Part shown: positions 18,351-26,732 of the stretch, piece by piece
Numbering within the stretch: the first letter of the stretch is position 1
Layout: every line of letters starts with the position of its first letter
NCBI RefSeq assembly: GCF_014863405.1
Contig: NZ_JACZZA010000010.1
Location: 124,001-188,000, forward strand
DNA length: 64,000 nt
Direction: 5' to 3'
Source of the DNA: Dyella acidiphila
GTDB lineage: Bacteria; Pseudomonadota; Gammaproteobacteria; Xanthomonadales; Rhodanobacteraceae
The notes under the pieces: generated by a model
The model's input: the letters and a program-made list of their open reading frames with translations, nothing else
Told to the model about the DNA's origin: nothing
Database searches by the model: none
Translations under genes and position numbers: made by a program

Positions 18351-19533
18351 GCGCGGCCTGCGCGGTACCACCGAAGCACTGGCGCGCGAACTCGCCCACC
18401 CCGGCGCGGCGCTTCCGCCATGGAACGAACTGGAATGGCAACTCGCCTCGGCCGCGGCCACCGTGCATGGCGTGGCGGCGCTGCTGAGCAAGCGTTCGGC
18501 GTGGCAGCAACCCACATGGCAAGCATTCCTGGCCAGCCAGCACGCGCATGTCGAACAGCGGCATCGGCGCATTGAAGCCCTGCTGCAGCAGATCGATCTG
18601 GGCGCACGTGCGGCCGGCATCGCCATCGTGCCGCTGAAAGGCAGTGCGCTGCATGCGATCGGCCTGTATGCCGCCGGCGAACGGCCGATGGCCGATATCG
18701 ATCTGCTGGTGCGCGGGCACGATGTGCAGGCGGCCAGCGAGCTGCTGGTAGCGCTCGGCTATGAGGAGTCCTACACGCAGTGGAAACACCGCGTCTTCAA
18801 GCCGGCCGGCGACAGTGCGGTTGCCGGATTGGGCGAACACCGCGATACGCCGGTGAATATCGAACTGCATACACGCATCCAGGAGCGGCTGCCGATTTCG
18901 GTGGTGGATATCACCGAACGGATCTATTCGAGCCGGCAGCAGCCCGGCCTGAATGCCTACCCCTCGCCCGGCGCACTGATGTGCCACCTGCTGCTGCATG
19001 CTGCGGGTAATTTTTGCAGCCGCACGGTGCGGCTGCTGCATCTGCACGATATCGCGCAGCTGGCCGCACGCATGCATGAGAGCGACTGGGACGTGTTGTG
19101 GCAAGCGGATACGCCGCCATGGTGGGCGCTGCCGCCGCTGCGCATGGTGCAACGCTATTACCCGCAGGCGATTCCATCCGCGGTTCTGATGCGTATCGCG
19201 CGCAGCTGCCAGCCGTTGTTGCGCGGCCTTTCGCGGCATCAGGACCTCACGCGGGTTTCCTGTTCGGCGTTATGGCTCAATGCCTTGCCCGGTATCGAGT
19301 GGTCGCGCAGCGCGGGCGAAGCGGTGCGCTGCGTGATCAATCGCTTCAGGCCAACTGCCGAAGCGGTAAAAGAGCGGGCCGACATGCTGCGTACCCAGGT
19401 GTGGCTGCAAGGCCAGCAGCACTGGGTGACGATGAGCCAGGGCAAGCGCATCCTGATCCGACTGACCCGGCCGGTGCCGCGGCCGGATACCTTGTATGCG
19501 GTACGCGCGGCGCTGACGCACTTCGCCACGTAA
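18325..19533 (+). CDS. NTP_transf_5-type nucleotidyltransferase
   Basis: A 402-residue protein. IVPLKGSALHAIGLY followed by RPMADIDLLVRG is the hallmark of the uncharacterised NTP_transf_5 family of the DNA polymerase beta superfamily, with the DxD metal-binding pair in ADIDLL. The C-terminal region is largely helical. Family members occur beside HprK-related kinases and glycan or peptide biosynthesis genes. Nucleotidylation of a protein or metabolite is inferred, not shown. It overlaps the preceding radical SAM gene by 26 bases and ends before a repeat array separating it from convergent glycosyltransferase genes. Confidence 0.8.
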   Translation: MLPPLKTIERGLRGTTEALARELAHPGAALPPWNELEWQLASAAATVHGVAALLSKRSAWQQPTWQAFLASQHAHVEQRHRRIEALLQQIDLGARAAGIAIVPLKGSALHAIGLYAAGERPMADIDLLVRGHDVQAASELLVALGYEESYTQWKHRVFKPAGDSAVAGLGEHRDTPVNIELHTRIQERLPISVVDITERIYSSRQQPGLNAYPSPGALMCHLLLHAAGNFCSRTVRLLHLHDIAQLAARMHESDWDVLWQADTPPWWALPPLRMVQRYYPQAIPSAVLMRIARSCQPLLRGLSRHQDLTRVSCSALWLNALPGIEWSRSAGEAVRCVINRFRPTAEAVKERADMLRTQVWLQGQQHWVTMSQGKRILIRLTRPVPRPDTLYAVRAALTHFAT

Positions 19534-19570
19534 GCTCAGCTCTTCTTCCTCCCCCTGCGGGAACTTGCCC

Positions 19571-19942
19571 GCTCTTCCTCCTCTCCCCTGCGGGGAGAGG
19601 ATCGAGGTGAGGGGGACACGCTCGCGATGATCTGGATCAAGGCGACGCGCTGAGTACACATCTACGCGAGGTTGCCCCCTCACCCCAACCCTCTCCCCGA
19701 TGGGGAGAGGGAGCAGAGCACGTGCTTGCCAGCTCTTTCTCCTCTCCCCGTCAAGGGGAGGGAGCACAGCTCCCCGCTCTTCCTCCTCTCCCCTGCGGGG
19801 AGAGGATCGAGGTGAGGGGGACACGCTCGCGGTGATCTGGATCAAGGCGACGCGCTGAATGCACATCTACGCAAGATTGCCCCCCTCACCCCAACCCTCT
19901 CCCCGATGGGGAGAGGGAGCAGAGCACGTGCTTGCCAGCTCT
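19571..19942. repeat. Two direct copies of a ~166-bp palindromic repeat
   Basis: The 444-base convergent gap 19534-19977 holds two near-identical copies (19571-19736 and 19776-19942, period 205). Each begins and ends with a CTCTCCCC...GGGGAGAG palindrome. A few substitutions and one inserted C separate them. The hairpins could act as bidirectional terminators. No gene is seen in the gap. Confidence 0.85.
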
Positions 19943-19977
19943 CCCTCCTCTCCCCGCTAGAGAGAGGGAGCAGAGCA

Positions 19978-21075
19978 TCACGTACATACCCGGCGATACA
20001 AAGACTCAAACATCCGCGCCGTGTAATCGGCATCTTCCAGCACCGCACGGCGCTGTGCTTCCGTCGCCAATCGCAGCCGCAGCGATTCATCCGTCAGCAC
20101 CAGCCGGATCGCCTGCGCCAGCGCCGCCCAGTCGCCGACCGGCACGGCCAGCGTCGCCGCAGGCGCCCATTCGGCAATATGCCCCACCGCCGTACCCACG
20201 GTAGGCACACCCTTTACCGCGGCCTCCAGCAACACCAGCGGCCCGGCCTCGTGCAGCGACGACATCACCAGCAAATCCGCCGCCTCGATCACCGGCCGCA
20301 ATTCGCTTTGCGTCATAAAACCCAGAAAACGCACGTGCTGCTGCAAGCCGAGCTGCGCGGCCAGCGCAACGATTTCGCCGCGCAAGGTATCCACGCCCAC
20401 GATATCCATCTGGAACGCCAGGCCGGCCCTGGCCAGCACCGCCAGCGCACGCAGCAAGGTGGCCTGGTCTTTGACGCGGTTGAGGCTGGCCACATGCACC
20501 AACTGCGCCTGCACAGCCTGTCGTCCGCGCGGCGCCAACGGTGTCCAGCTGCGCAGATCGACGCCGAGCGGCACACGCACTGCCTCCAGGCCCAATGCAT
20601 GCAGCGAATCGATGATCGGCGCGCTGGCCGCGGTAACCACACTGGCCCCGCGCAGAATCACCGCTTCGCGCAGGCGACTCTTCCAATGACGCCGGCCGCC
20701 GTAGCCGATCTGATGCAAGGCCACCAGTTCGCCGCCGGCAATATGCACCAGGCTGGGCCGGCGCAGCAGCTTGGCCGCGGTCACCGCAATCAGGCTGCAG
20801 GAACCGGAAAAAATCGCCTGCAGCAGATCGAACGGCGCACGCCGATGTTCGGCGCGAATGGCGGCGACGGCACGCAGCCGGGTCCAGCCATCGCCGATAT
20901 TGTGGATCTGCGCACCCAGCAATTCCCAGCGCGCCGGCCTGGCTTCCTGGTGCAGTACAAATACGTGCACTTCGTGTTGGCGCGCCAAGCGTTCGATCAG
21001 TGCCAGGAAAGCCGGGATGACCCGGAACTCGCCGCTGCGGTCCACGCCGCCCGGCAGCACCAGCGCCAGCTTCAT
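19978..21075 (-). CDS. GT4-family glycosyltransferase
   Basis: A 365-residue GT-B fold glycosyltransferase. The start ATG 21073-21075 is chosen because the recognisable N-terminal strand MKLALVLPGGVDRSGEFRV begins there and it overlaps the upstream stop by four bases. LVHVASLNRVKDQATLLRAL marks the start of the C-terminal Rossmann domain, and SSLHEAGPLVLLEAAVKGVP is the E(x7)E nucleotide-sugar motif of GT4 enzymes. Donor and acceptor are unknown. It is the last gene of the six-gene minus-strand operon starting at 26500. Confidence 0.85.
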   Translation of the reverse strand: MKLALVLPGGVDRSGEFRVIPAFLALIERLARQHEVHVFVLHQEARPARWELLGAQIHNIGDGWTRLRAVAAIRAEHRRAPFDLLQAIFSGSCSLIAVTAAKLLRRPSLVHIAGGELVALHQIGYGGRRHWKSRLREAVILRGASVVTAASAPIIDSLHALGLEAVRVPLGVDLRSWTPLAPRGRQAVQAQLVHVASLNRVKDQATLLRALAVLARAGLAFQMDIVGVDTLRGEIVALAAQLGLQQHVRFLGFMTQSELRPVIEAADLLVMSSLHEAGPLVLLEAAVKGVPTVGTAVGHIAEWAPAATLAVPVGDWAALAQAIRLVLTDESLRLRLATEAQRRAVLEDADYTARMFESLYRRVCT

Positions 21076-22199
21076 GCCGATCTCCGCTGCCGCTGCTGCA
21101 GCAATTGCGCGTACGCAGCGGCCCACTGCCGCCCCACCGCGGCGAACGAAAGCTCATTGTCGAAATGCAGGCGCACCTCGGTACGCGTGGGCCGCTGGCT
21201 GGCCATCTCGATCAGCGCGCCGGCCAGTGCCGCCGCATCGCCGCGTGGCCACAGTACGCCGATGCGGCCATCGCCAGTCAAGGCGCGGAACGAGGGAATA
21301 TCCGTCACCACCGGCACCGTGCCGCAGGCCAGTGCCTCCAGCAATGCATAGCCGCAGCTTTCCGCGTGACTGCCCGATACATAGATATCCGCGGCCTGCA
21401 TCAGCCATTCGATCTTGGCATGGGGCTGCTTGCCGAGCAGGTGCACGCGTCCGTGCAAGCGCGGATCCTGTGCCACGCGCTGCTGCACCTCGCCCAGCAG
21501 CGACGCGTTGCCGAACGCGCACCACAACTGCAGGCCAGGCAACTGCTCGGCGGCCTGCGCGATACCCTCCAGCACGCAAAGCGGATCCTTGCCCGGATTC
21601 AGATGCCCCACCCACAGCACGCAGGGATCGCCATGCAGCCCGGTTTTTGTGCGCGCCTGCGCGCGGCTGCCCGGCATGAAGCGGCTGCTGGATTCGGGAA
21701 TGGCGAAGCGTTGCGTATGCCGCGCGAACAGACCGGCCGCGGTGAACGGCTGCGCCAGCTCGGCCGACGTGAACGCAACGCCCGCCGCCGCGGCATACCA
21801 GCGCCGCCATTGCAAACGCCGCCACCAGCGCGGCGGACGGTCGGCATGGTCCTGGATCAGCATGGGCAGCTGCGGCAGATAGTGCGCAATGGCGAATGCG
21901 TCTTCGGCAAAGCCCAGCCCATGCACATGCAGCAAGTCAGGCTTGAGTTGCGCCAGTTCCTGCGCAAACCGCAGCCCGCGGTCGGCCACGGCCTTGATGC
22001 CGCCGACATCGATAAAGCGATAGTCGATGCCGGCGCGCGTCAGTCGTTCATCGTGCGCGGCTGCCTGGATAAATGAAACACGGGTACCGGCGCTGGCGAT
22101 CGCCTCGGGGATGTCGGCCAAGGACGGCCACTGCGCGAAAACCTCGGGCGCCGCCATGCCTTCCGGCGCGGGAAAGATATTGATCTGCGCAACGTGCAC
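21072..22199 (-). CDS. GT4-family glycosyltransferase
   Basis: A 375-residue protein with a GTG start one base after the radical SAM stop. VLWVGHLNPGKDPLCVLEGI is the GT4 central strand-loop motif, and SGSHAESCGYALLEALACGT is the donor-binding E(x7)E segment. The N-terminal half (LLHVHGLGFAEDAFAI) is the acceptor domain. It differs clearly from the next glycosyltransferase, so the pathway product probably carries two sugars or a short chain. Substrates cannot be read from the sequence. Its four-base overlap with the downstream gene implies coupled translation. Confidence 0.85.
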   Translation of the reverse strand: MHVAQINIFPAPEGMAAPEVFAQWPSLADIPEAIASAGTRVSFIQAAAHDERLTRAGIDYRFIDVGGIKAVADRGLRFAQELAQLKPDLLHVHGLGFAEDAFAIAHYLPQLPMLIQDHADRPPRWWRRLQWRRWYAAAAGVAFTSAELAQPFTAAGLFARHTQRFAIPESSSRFMPGSRAQARTKTGLHGDPCVLWVGHLNPGKDPLCVLEGIAQAAEQLPGLQLWCAFGNASLLGEVQQRVAQDPRLHGRVHLLGKQPHAKIEWLMQAADIYVSGSHAESCGYALLEALACGTVPVVTDIPSFRALTGDGRIGVLWPRGDAAALAGALIEMASQRPTRTEVRLHFDNELSFAAVGRQWAAAYAQLLQQRQRRSA

Positions 22200-22200
22200 G

Positions 22201-23724
22201 CTAGAGCCCCGAGACTTGCGGCAGACGCAGCTTCACCAGCCGATTGGCCAGATTCAGTTCCCACGGACGGTCATACTTGCGATGGCGATAGCGCCATGCC
22301 GCCATCGCGCTCAGGCCGCGCTTGGCCCACGGCGGCGAACGCAGATCCTGCACGGTGGGGAAGCGGCAGCGCAACACGGTGACAAAGTCGTGGATGTGCT
22401 TGCGCAATTTGTCATCGAGCCACGGCGCATCGGCGTGGCAGGCGTAGTTCACCCATTGCGGCTGCATCCATTCCTCCGGCGTACCGGGAAACACCACCGG
22501 CTCGCCATGGATATCGCGCAATACCTGCCCGGGGCGCTTGGCGCGGTCTTTTTCGTGCCGGCTGCTTTCCGGCAGCGGCGTGTAGATGTAGACGATGATT
22601 TCCGACTCCGGATTGATCCGCTTCAGTTCGCGGATGAACTCGAAGGTCTGCACGGTTTCCGCTTCGGTGTTTTCCGGCGGCGCCACCATGAACGACAACT
22701 CGGGAATCACTCCATTGCGCCGACACAGCTCGGCCACCTGCAAGGTCTGGTCCGGCCGCGTGCCCTTGCGAATCTCCTTCAGCATCTGCCCGCTGGGCGA
22801 TTCGGCACCGATGTAGGCCATGCGCAGGCGGCTCTTGCGCACCAGTTTCCAGGTGCTTTCCGACAGCTTCAGCAGTGCGTCCGAGCGCGCGTAGCACCAC
22901 CACGGCATTTCCAGCTTGGCCATCACTTCGAGCAGCGGAATCATGTCTTCTTCGCGGTCGAAGAAGTTGTGATCGAAGAACTGGATCGAATCGGCGCCGA
23001 GTTCGTATTTGAGATAGCTCAGGTCGCGTTCCAGCCGCGCCGCGGCCGGCAGTTGGGTGGTGCCGCCGAACATCGCCGCCACACCGCAGAAGGTGCAGCG
23101 AAAACGGCAACCGATCGCCGCCTGATGCGCCGCGGTGCGCCGCCCCAAAAAGGTACGTGCGAGATATTGGCGCGGATCGCCAAGCTTGTCGTAAGGCAGC
23201 ACCAGCCCGTTGTCGCCGAGCGAGAACCGGCGGTTGGGGTTATGCACGATCACGCCGTCCTGTTTCCACGACAGACCGCCGATGCGCCCCAGCTCCGCTT
23301 GCGGCCGGCCGAGCGCGGCCAGCAGTTCGGGCAGGCTTTCCTCGCCCTGCCCGCGAATGGCGTAATCGACATACGGCGCGCCCAGCGCGGTATCGGTATA
23401 CAGCGTGGGGAAATAGCCGCCCCAAATGATCGGCAGCGCCGGAAAGCGCGCACGAATCGCCTTGGACACCTCGATCGACGGCGCCATCTGCGGACCGCCC
23501 ATCACACTGACGCCCACGGCATCGAAACCGCCCTGCTCCAGCATCTGCAGCGTGGCGCCGGTGATATCGCGCTCGATATTGCCGTCGATGATCTCGCTGC
23601 TGCCCTGGCGATCCACCGCAGCGGCAAGATGCAGCAGCGACAAGGGAAACCGCGCGCTGGAACGCGAGGTGATGGTGGGATTGATCAGCAGCGTGCGGGG
23701 CGTGGAGGTCATCGTGTCAGGCAT
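22201..23724 (-). CDS. B12-binding-domain radical SAM protein
   Basis: A 507-residue class B-type enzyme. The N-terminal domain (TLLINPTITSRSSARFPLSL, then GVSVMGGPQM and WGGYFPTLYTDTAL) is a typical cobalamin-binding Rossmann domain of the BchE/P-methylase group. The cluster motif is IGCRFRCTFCG (Cys206, Cys210, Cys213). AYIGAESPSGQMLKEIRKG is the later core strand. An in-frame ATG at 23712 is an alternative start. The substrate is unknown; methyltransferase and glycosyltransferase neighbours suggest tailoring of a small molecule or lipid. It lies nine bases after the preceding methyltransferase gene. Confidence 0.88.
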   Translation of the reverse strand: MPDTMTSTPRTLLINPTITSRSSARFPLSLLHLAAAVDRQGSSEIIDGNIERDITGATLQMLEQGGFDAVGVSVMGGPQMAPSIEVSKAIRARFPALPIIWGGYFPTLYTDTALGAPYVDYAIRGQGEESLPELLAALGRPQAELGRIGGLSWKQDGVIVHNPNRRFSLGDNGLVLPYDKLGDPRQYLARTFLGRRTAAHQAAIGCRFRCTFCGVAAMFGGTTQLPAAARLERDLSYLKYELGADSIQFFDHNFFDREEDMIPLLEVMAKLEMPWWCYARSDALLKLSESTWKLVRKSRLRMAYIGAESPSGQMLKEIRKGTRPDQTLQVAELCRRNGVIPELSFMVAPPENTEAETVQTFEFIRELKRINPESEIIVYIYTPLPESSRHEKDRAKRPGQVLRDIHGEPVVFPGTPEEWMQPQWVNYACHADAPWLDDKLRKHIHDFVTVLRCRFPTVQDLRSPPWAKRGLSAMAAWRYRHRKYDRPWELNLANRLVKLRLPQVSGL

Positions 23725-23733
23725 GCAGTGCGC

Positions 23734-24441
23734 TCAGGGCAGGCGTCGAAGCTGGAACACCAGCGCCACCGGTACTTGCAGCGCGATTCGGTCGAAATGC
23801 GCATCGGCGGGAATGTCGGCCGGATCCAGCATCGGCTCCGCGACATGCTCGATGGCCAGCCCCAGCGACGCGCAGGCGGCATGCCAGTGGCTATATAGAT
23901 GTTGCGTGTGGCGCACCGCGTAGTGCTGGCCGCCGGCTTTGAAATCGCGTTGCCAGCCCAGTGCCGGACCGATCGGATGCACATCGCTGCACAGCACACG
24001 CCCGCCGGGACGGGTCACGCGATGCAGTTCGCGCAGCGCTTCGTGCAACTGCTCCAGATGCCCCAGCACCAGACCGCAGAGGGTGATATCGGCCCAGGCA
24101 TCAGCCACCGGCAGCGCTGTCACACTGCCCTGCGCCAGCGCTATGGCCGTATCGAAACGATGTGCCGCCAATTCGGCCTCGGCCCGGCGCAGCATGGCCG
24201 GCGCCAGATCGATGCCGATCACCCGCGCCGCCTCGCGCTGCGCCGCGTGCAGCATGTAGCGCCCGCTGCCGCAACCGGCATCGAGCACGTTGCAGCCGTG
24301 CAGGCTGGGCGGCAGCAGCGCCAGCATGGCGCGCTGTTCCGCCTGCATCACCGGATTGTGCGCATGCGCCGGATAGTGCTGCGCCCACAATGCATAGCCT
24401 TCGGCCGGTTCCAGTGTCGCCGCGCAACGCATCAGTGCCAC
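23734..24441 (-). CDS. Class I SAM-dependent methyltransferase
   Basis: A 235-residue protein with the SAM-binding loop VLDAGCGSGRYM, an acidic strand end (VIGIDLAPAML) and the motif LRELHRVTRPGGRVLCSDVHP of the UbiE/Methyltransf_11 group. It probably methylates a small molecule. It overlaps the amidohydrolase stop by ten bases and is followed nine bases later by a radical SAM gene, so it belongs to the six-gene operon. Confidence 0.85.
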   Translation of the reverse strand: MALMRCAATLEPAEGYALWAQHYPAHAHNPVMQAEQRAMLALLPPSLHGCNVLDAGCGSGRYMLHAAQREAARVIGIDLAPAMLRRAEAELAAHRFDTAIALAQGSVTALPVADAWADITLCGLVLGHLEQLHEALRELHRVTRPGGRVLCSDVHPIGPALGWQRDFKAGGQHYAVRHTQHLYSHWHAACASLGLAIEHVAEPMLDPADIPADAHFDRIALQVPVALVFQLRRLP

Positions 24442-25658
24442 CCGCTGGCGAATACCGGCAGCTGTTCGCGGCTCGGCGAGGCGGGCTCAAGCCCGGGTTC
24501 CAGCGCCATCAGCGCGGGTTCGGCCAAGTCCCTGGCCAGCAGTTTCGGCTTGCCGTCCAGCAGCACCGGTACCGCTTCCACGCCGGCAATGGCAAACCAT
24601 TCGGCGAAATCCGGATCGGCGATGCGCGGCAGGCCATCGCGCACCACCGCGCGCAGCTGGCTGCGCCGGATGCCGATCAGGCTGCGTACCGGATCGCCGC
24701 CCTGGTCTTCCACGATCACCAGATCGGCCGGCGCGCCCGGCGCCAGATGTCCATGCGCAGGCAAGCGCAGGATCTCGGCCGCGCGCAGAGTCACCAGTTC
24801 CAGCAATTGCTGCGGGCTCAGGCCATAGCGATCGAGCACGCCGACCAGTTCATCGAGCAGGTCGCGCGCGCCGCTGAGGCGCGAATCGCTGCCCAGCGCC
24901 AGGCGGCCGGCCGCTGCAAGACGCCGCGGATCCAGCGTGCGTCCAAGCAAGGCGAGGTTGCTGGCCGGGCACCAGATCACGGCCGCGCCGCTGGCCAGCA
25001 CGCGCTCGATATCCGCCTCGCGCAGACCCACGCCATGGATCAGCACGCTATGCGCCGCCAGGCAACCGAGTTGATCGAGTTGCGCCAGCTCGTTGCCGGC
25101 GACCTCGTCGGTACCTTCGGCCAGATGGATCAGCCACGGTCGTCCGGCCGGCGTCGCCGCAAAACTCGGCTGCAGCGGCGGCCCATACCCTGGCCAGCCG
25201 GGCGCATAGCTCCAGCCGTAGTCGCGCAGCAGCGTCACCGGAAAATCGTCGGCATCCAGCGCCGGATGCCAGGGATCGTGATGCGCCACGCAAGTTGTAC
25301 CGGCCAGCACGTTCTTCAGTGCACCGTGGCGCAGGCGCAAGGCCTTGGGCCATTGCAGCGCGGCGATCACCGCCGGATCTTCGAAATGCGCCTGAAACGC
25401 ATCGATCCACGCATAGCTATTGGCAAACGGCGCATGCCCGCGCAGGGGCGGAATCGCATTGACCTGCAGATGCTCGTGCGCATTGATCAGGCCCGGAAAA
25501 ATCAGGTGATCGCGCAAGTCCACCCGATACGCCCAGGACGCTACCGCCGCATCGATGCAGCCGTCGCGAATCGGCAGCGGCGCATGCACCGGGCCGGCCG
25601 GAGTCATCACCGCGGCATGGCTCAGCGTGGCATTCGTGCGGGCCTTTAGCGCGTCCAT
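24432..25658 (-). CDS. Amidohydrolase-superfamily protein (cytosine/SAH deaminase-like)
   Basis: A 408-residue metal-dependent hydrolase. The signature LIFPGLINAHEHLQ supplies the first metal histidines, HLAEGTDEVAGNE and AHSVLIHGVG the next, and LGSDSRLSGARDLLDEL the metal aspartate. The layout is like the guanine/SAH deaminase and atrazine-chlorohydrolase group. The C-terminal strand (GAPADLVIVEDQGGDPV) closes the composite beta-sandwich. Its substrate is unknown and need not be a nucleobase. The reading frame happens to stay open upstream, but the family homology starts at ATG 25658, five bases after the previous gene. Confidence 0.85.
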   Translation of the reverse strand: MDALKARTNATLSHAAVMTPAGPVHAPLPIRDGCIDAAVASWAYRVDLRDHLIFPGLINAHEHLQVNAIPPLRGHAPFANSYAWIDAFQAHFEDPAVIAALQWPKALRLRHGALKNVLAGTTCVAHHDPWHPALDADDFPVTLLRDYGWSYAPGWPGYGPPLQPSFAATPAGRPWLIHLAEGTDEVAGNELAQLDQLGCLAAHSVLIHGVGLREADIERVLASGAAVIWCPASNLALLGRTLDPRRLAAAGRLALGSDSRLSGARDLLDELVGVLDRYGLSPQQLLELVTLRAAEILRLPAHGHLAPGAPADLVIVEDQGGDPVRSLIGIRRSQLRAVVRDGLPRIADPDFAEWFAIAGVEAVPVLLDGKPKLLARDLAEPALMALEPGLEPASPSREQLPVFASGWH

Positions 25659-25663
25659 CCCGC

Positions 25664-26500
25664 TCAGCGCCGCTGCATCACGATCAGGAAGTGGTCGCCC
25701 ATGTCGCGCAGCAGCGGCAGCGCGCCGAAGCGATCGTCCAGCCGGCCCAGCCGCTCGCACCAGGCCTGCCGGCGGCGGTAGTAATCGACCAGATACGGCG
25801 GCGGCATGAACAGGCTCAGCGCGCGATATTCGGTAAGCGCAAAGTGCGGTGCGAAGGCGCGGTAGAACTCGCGCGGCAGGTAGTAATAGGTCCAGATGGT
25901 GTGGCGGTTCATACCTACGGCCGTGGCACCGCGTGCGGCGCGCACCAGTGCGCGCTTGAAGCGGCCCTTCAGAGCGTAATGACCAACCTCCCACGGGCAG
26001 ATCCGGCCGATCACCGAAAACACCAGCTTGCCGCCGGGACGCAGCAGGCGTGCGCATTCGGCCGCGACGGCGCCCATTTCCGGCGCACAGTTGAGCGGAC
26101 CGAAGTTGGAATACATGCCGTCGAACTCGCCCTGCAGCTGGTCCAGCTGATGGATGCCGACATGCACGGCGCTCAGGCGCGACGCCAGCTGCCCTGCTTC
26201 GGCGCGGACACGCGTGCGCGCCACCATCTGCGGCGACCAGTCGCTGGCCACCACCTGATAGCCGCGCTGGGCGAATTCCGCCGCGTCGATGCCGGTGCCG
26301 CAGCCCAGGTCCAGCAGCCGCGAGCCGGGTGGAAGCTCGCGCTGCACGGTGTCCCACAGGCTCTGGCGCATGCGCTGGATCAGTTCGTTATTGCCGCGCG
26401 GGCCGTCATAGTCGGCCGCAACACTGTCGAAAGCGCGCTGCGTCTCGAGCAGTTGCGTCTGGTCCAGCGTCATCGCCCGGTTGGCTGTTTCAAGCTTCAC
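25664..26500 (-). CDS. Class I SAM-dependent methyltransferase
   Basis: A 278-residue protein from GTG 26500, which has GGGGA five bases upstream; ATG 26473 or ATG 26530 are alternatives. The SAM motif is LLDLGCGTGIDAAEFAQRG, followed by VVASDWSPQM and CARLLRPGGKLVFSVIG. The C-terminal part (HTIWTYYYLPREFYRAFAPH) is aromatic-rich. It is the first gene of the minus-strand operon. The 232-base divergent gap to the VgrG start (26501-26732) must hold both promoters, but none is obvious. Confidence 0.83.
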   Translation of the reverse strand: MKLETANRAMTLDQTQLLETQRAFDSVAADYDGPRGNNELIQRMRQSLWDTVQRELPPGSRLLDLGCGTGIDAAEFAQRGYQVVASDWSPQMVARTRVRAEAGQLASRLSAVHVGIHQLDQLQGEFDGMYSNFGPLNCAPEMGAVAAECARLLRPGGKLVFSVIGRICPWEVGHYALKGRFKRALVRAARGATAVGMNRHTIWTYYYLPREFYRAFAPHFALTEYRALSLFMPPPYLVDYYRRRQAWCERLGRLDDRFGALPLLRDMGDHFLIVMQRR

Positions 26501-26732
26501 TTCGATCCCCGCTACGCCGATAGGCGGCACCTGCGTGAGTACCGGCAGGCCGGGATTTGGTTTAAGGGATTGCCCTGGCAGGGCCCGGGCCGATTCCGAA
26601 GGGTGCCGCAGGCCAAAGCCTTCACGGGAGAGCGGCCTGGACCGATATCGGCACCTGCGGCACGCGGCCTACGATCCAGCGACAGGGCCACACGCCGCCT
26701 CGCAAGGCCGGCAATACGCCAAGGAATCGCGC

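Noticed and set aside
25659-26357. Long upstream extension of the amidohydrolase frame
   Set aside because: It is the shadow of the methyltransferase gene on the same strand; domain similarity begins at 25658.
26481-26732. Upstream extension of the vgrG frame
   Set aside because: No VgrG similarity and no ribosome-binding site; ATG 26733 has AAGGA and the family N-terminus.
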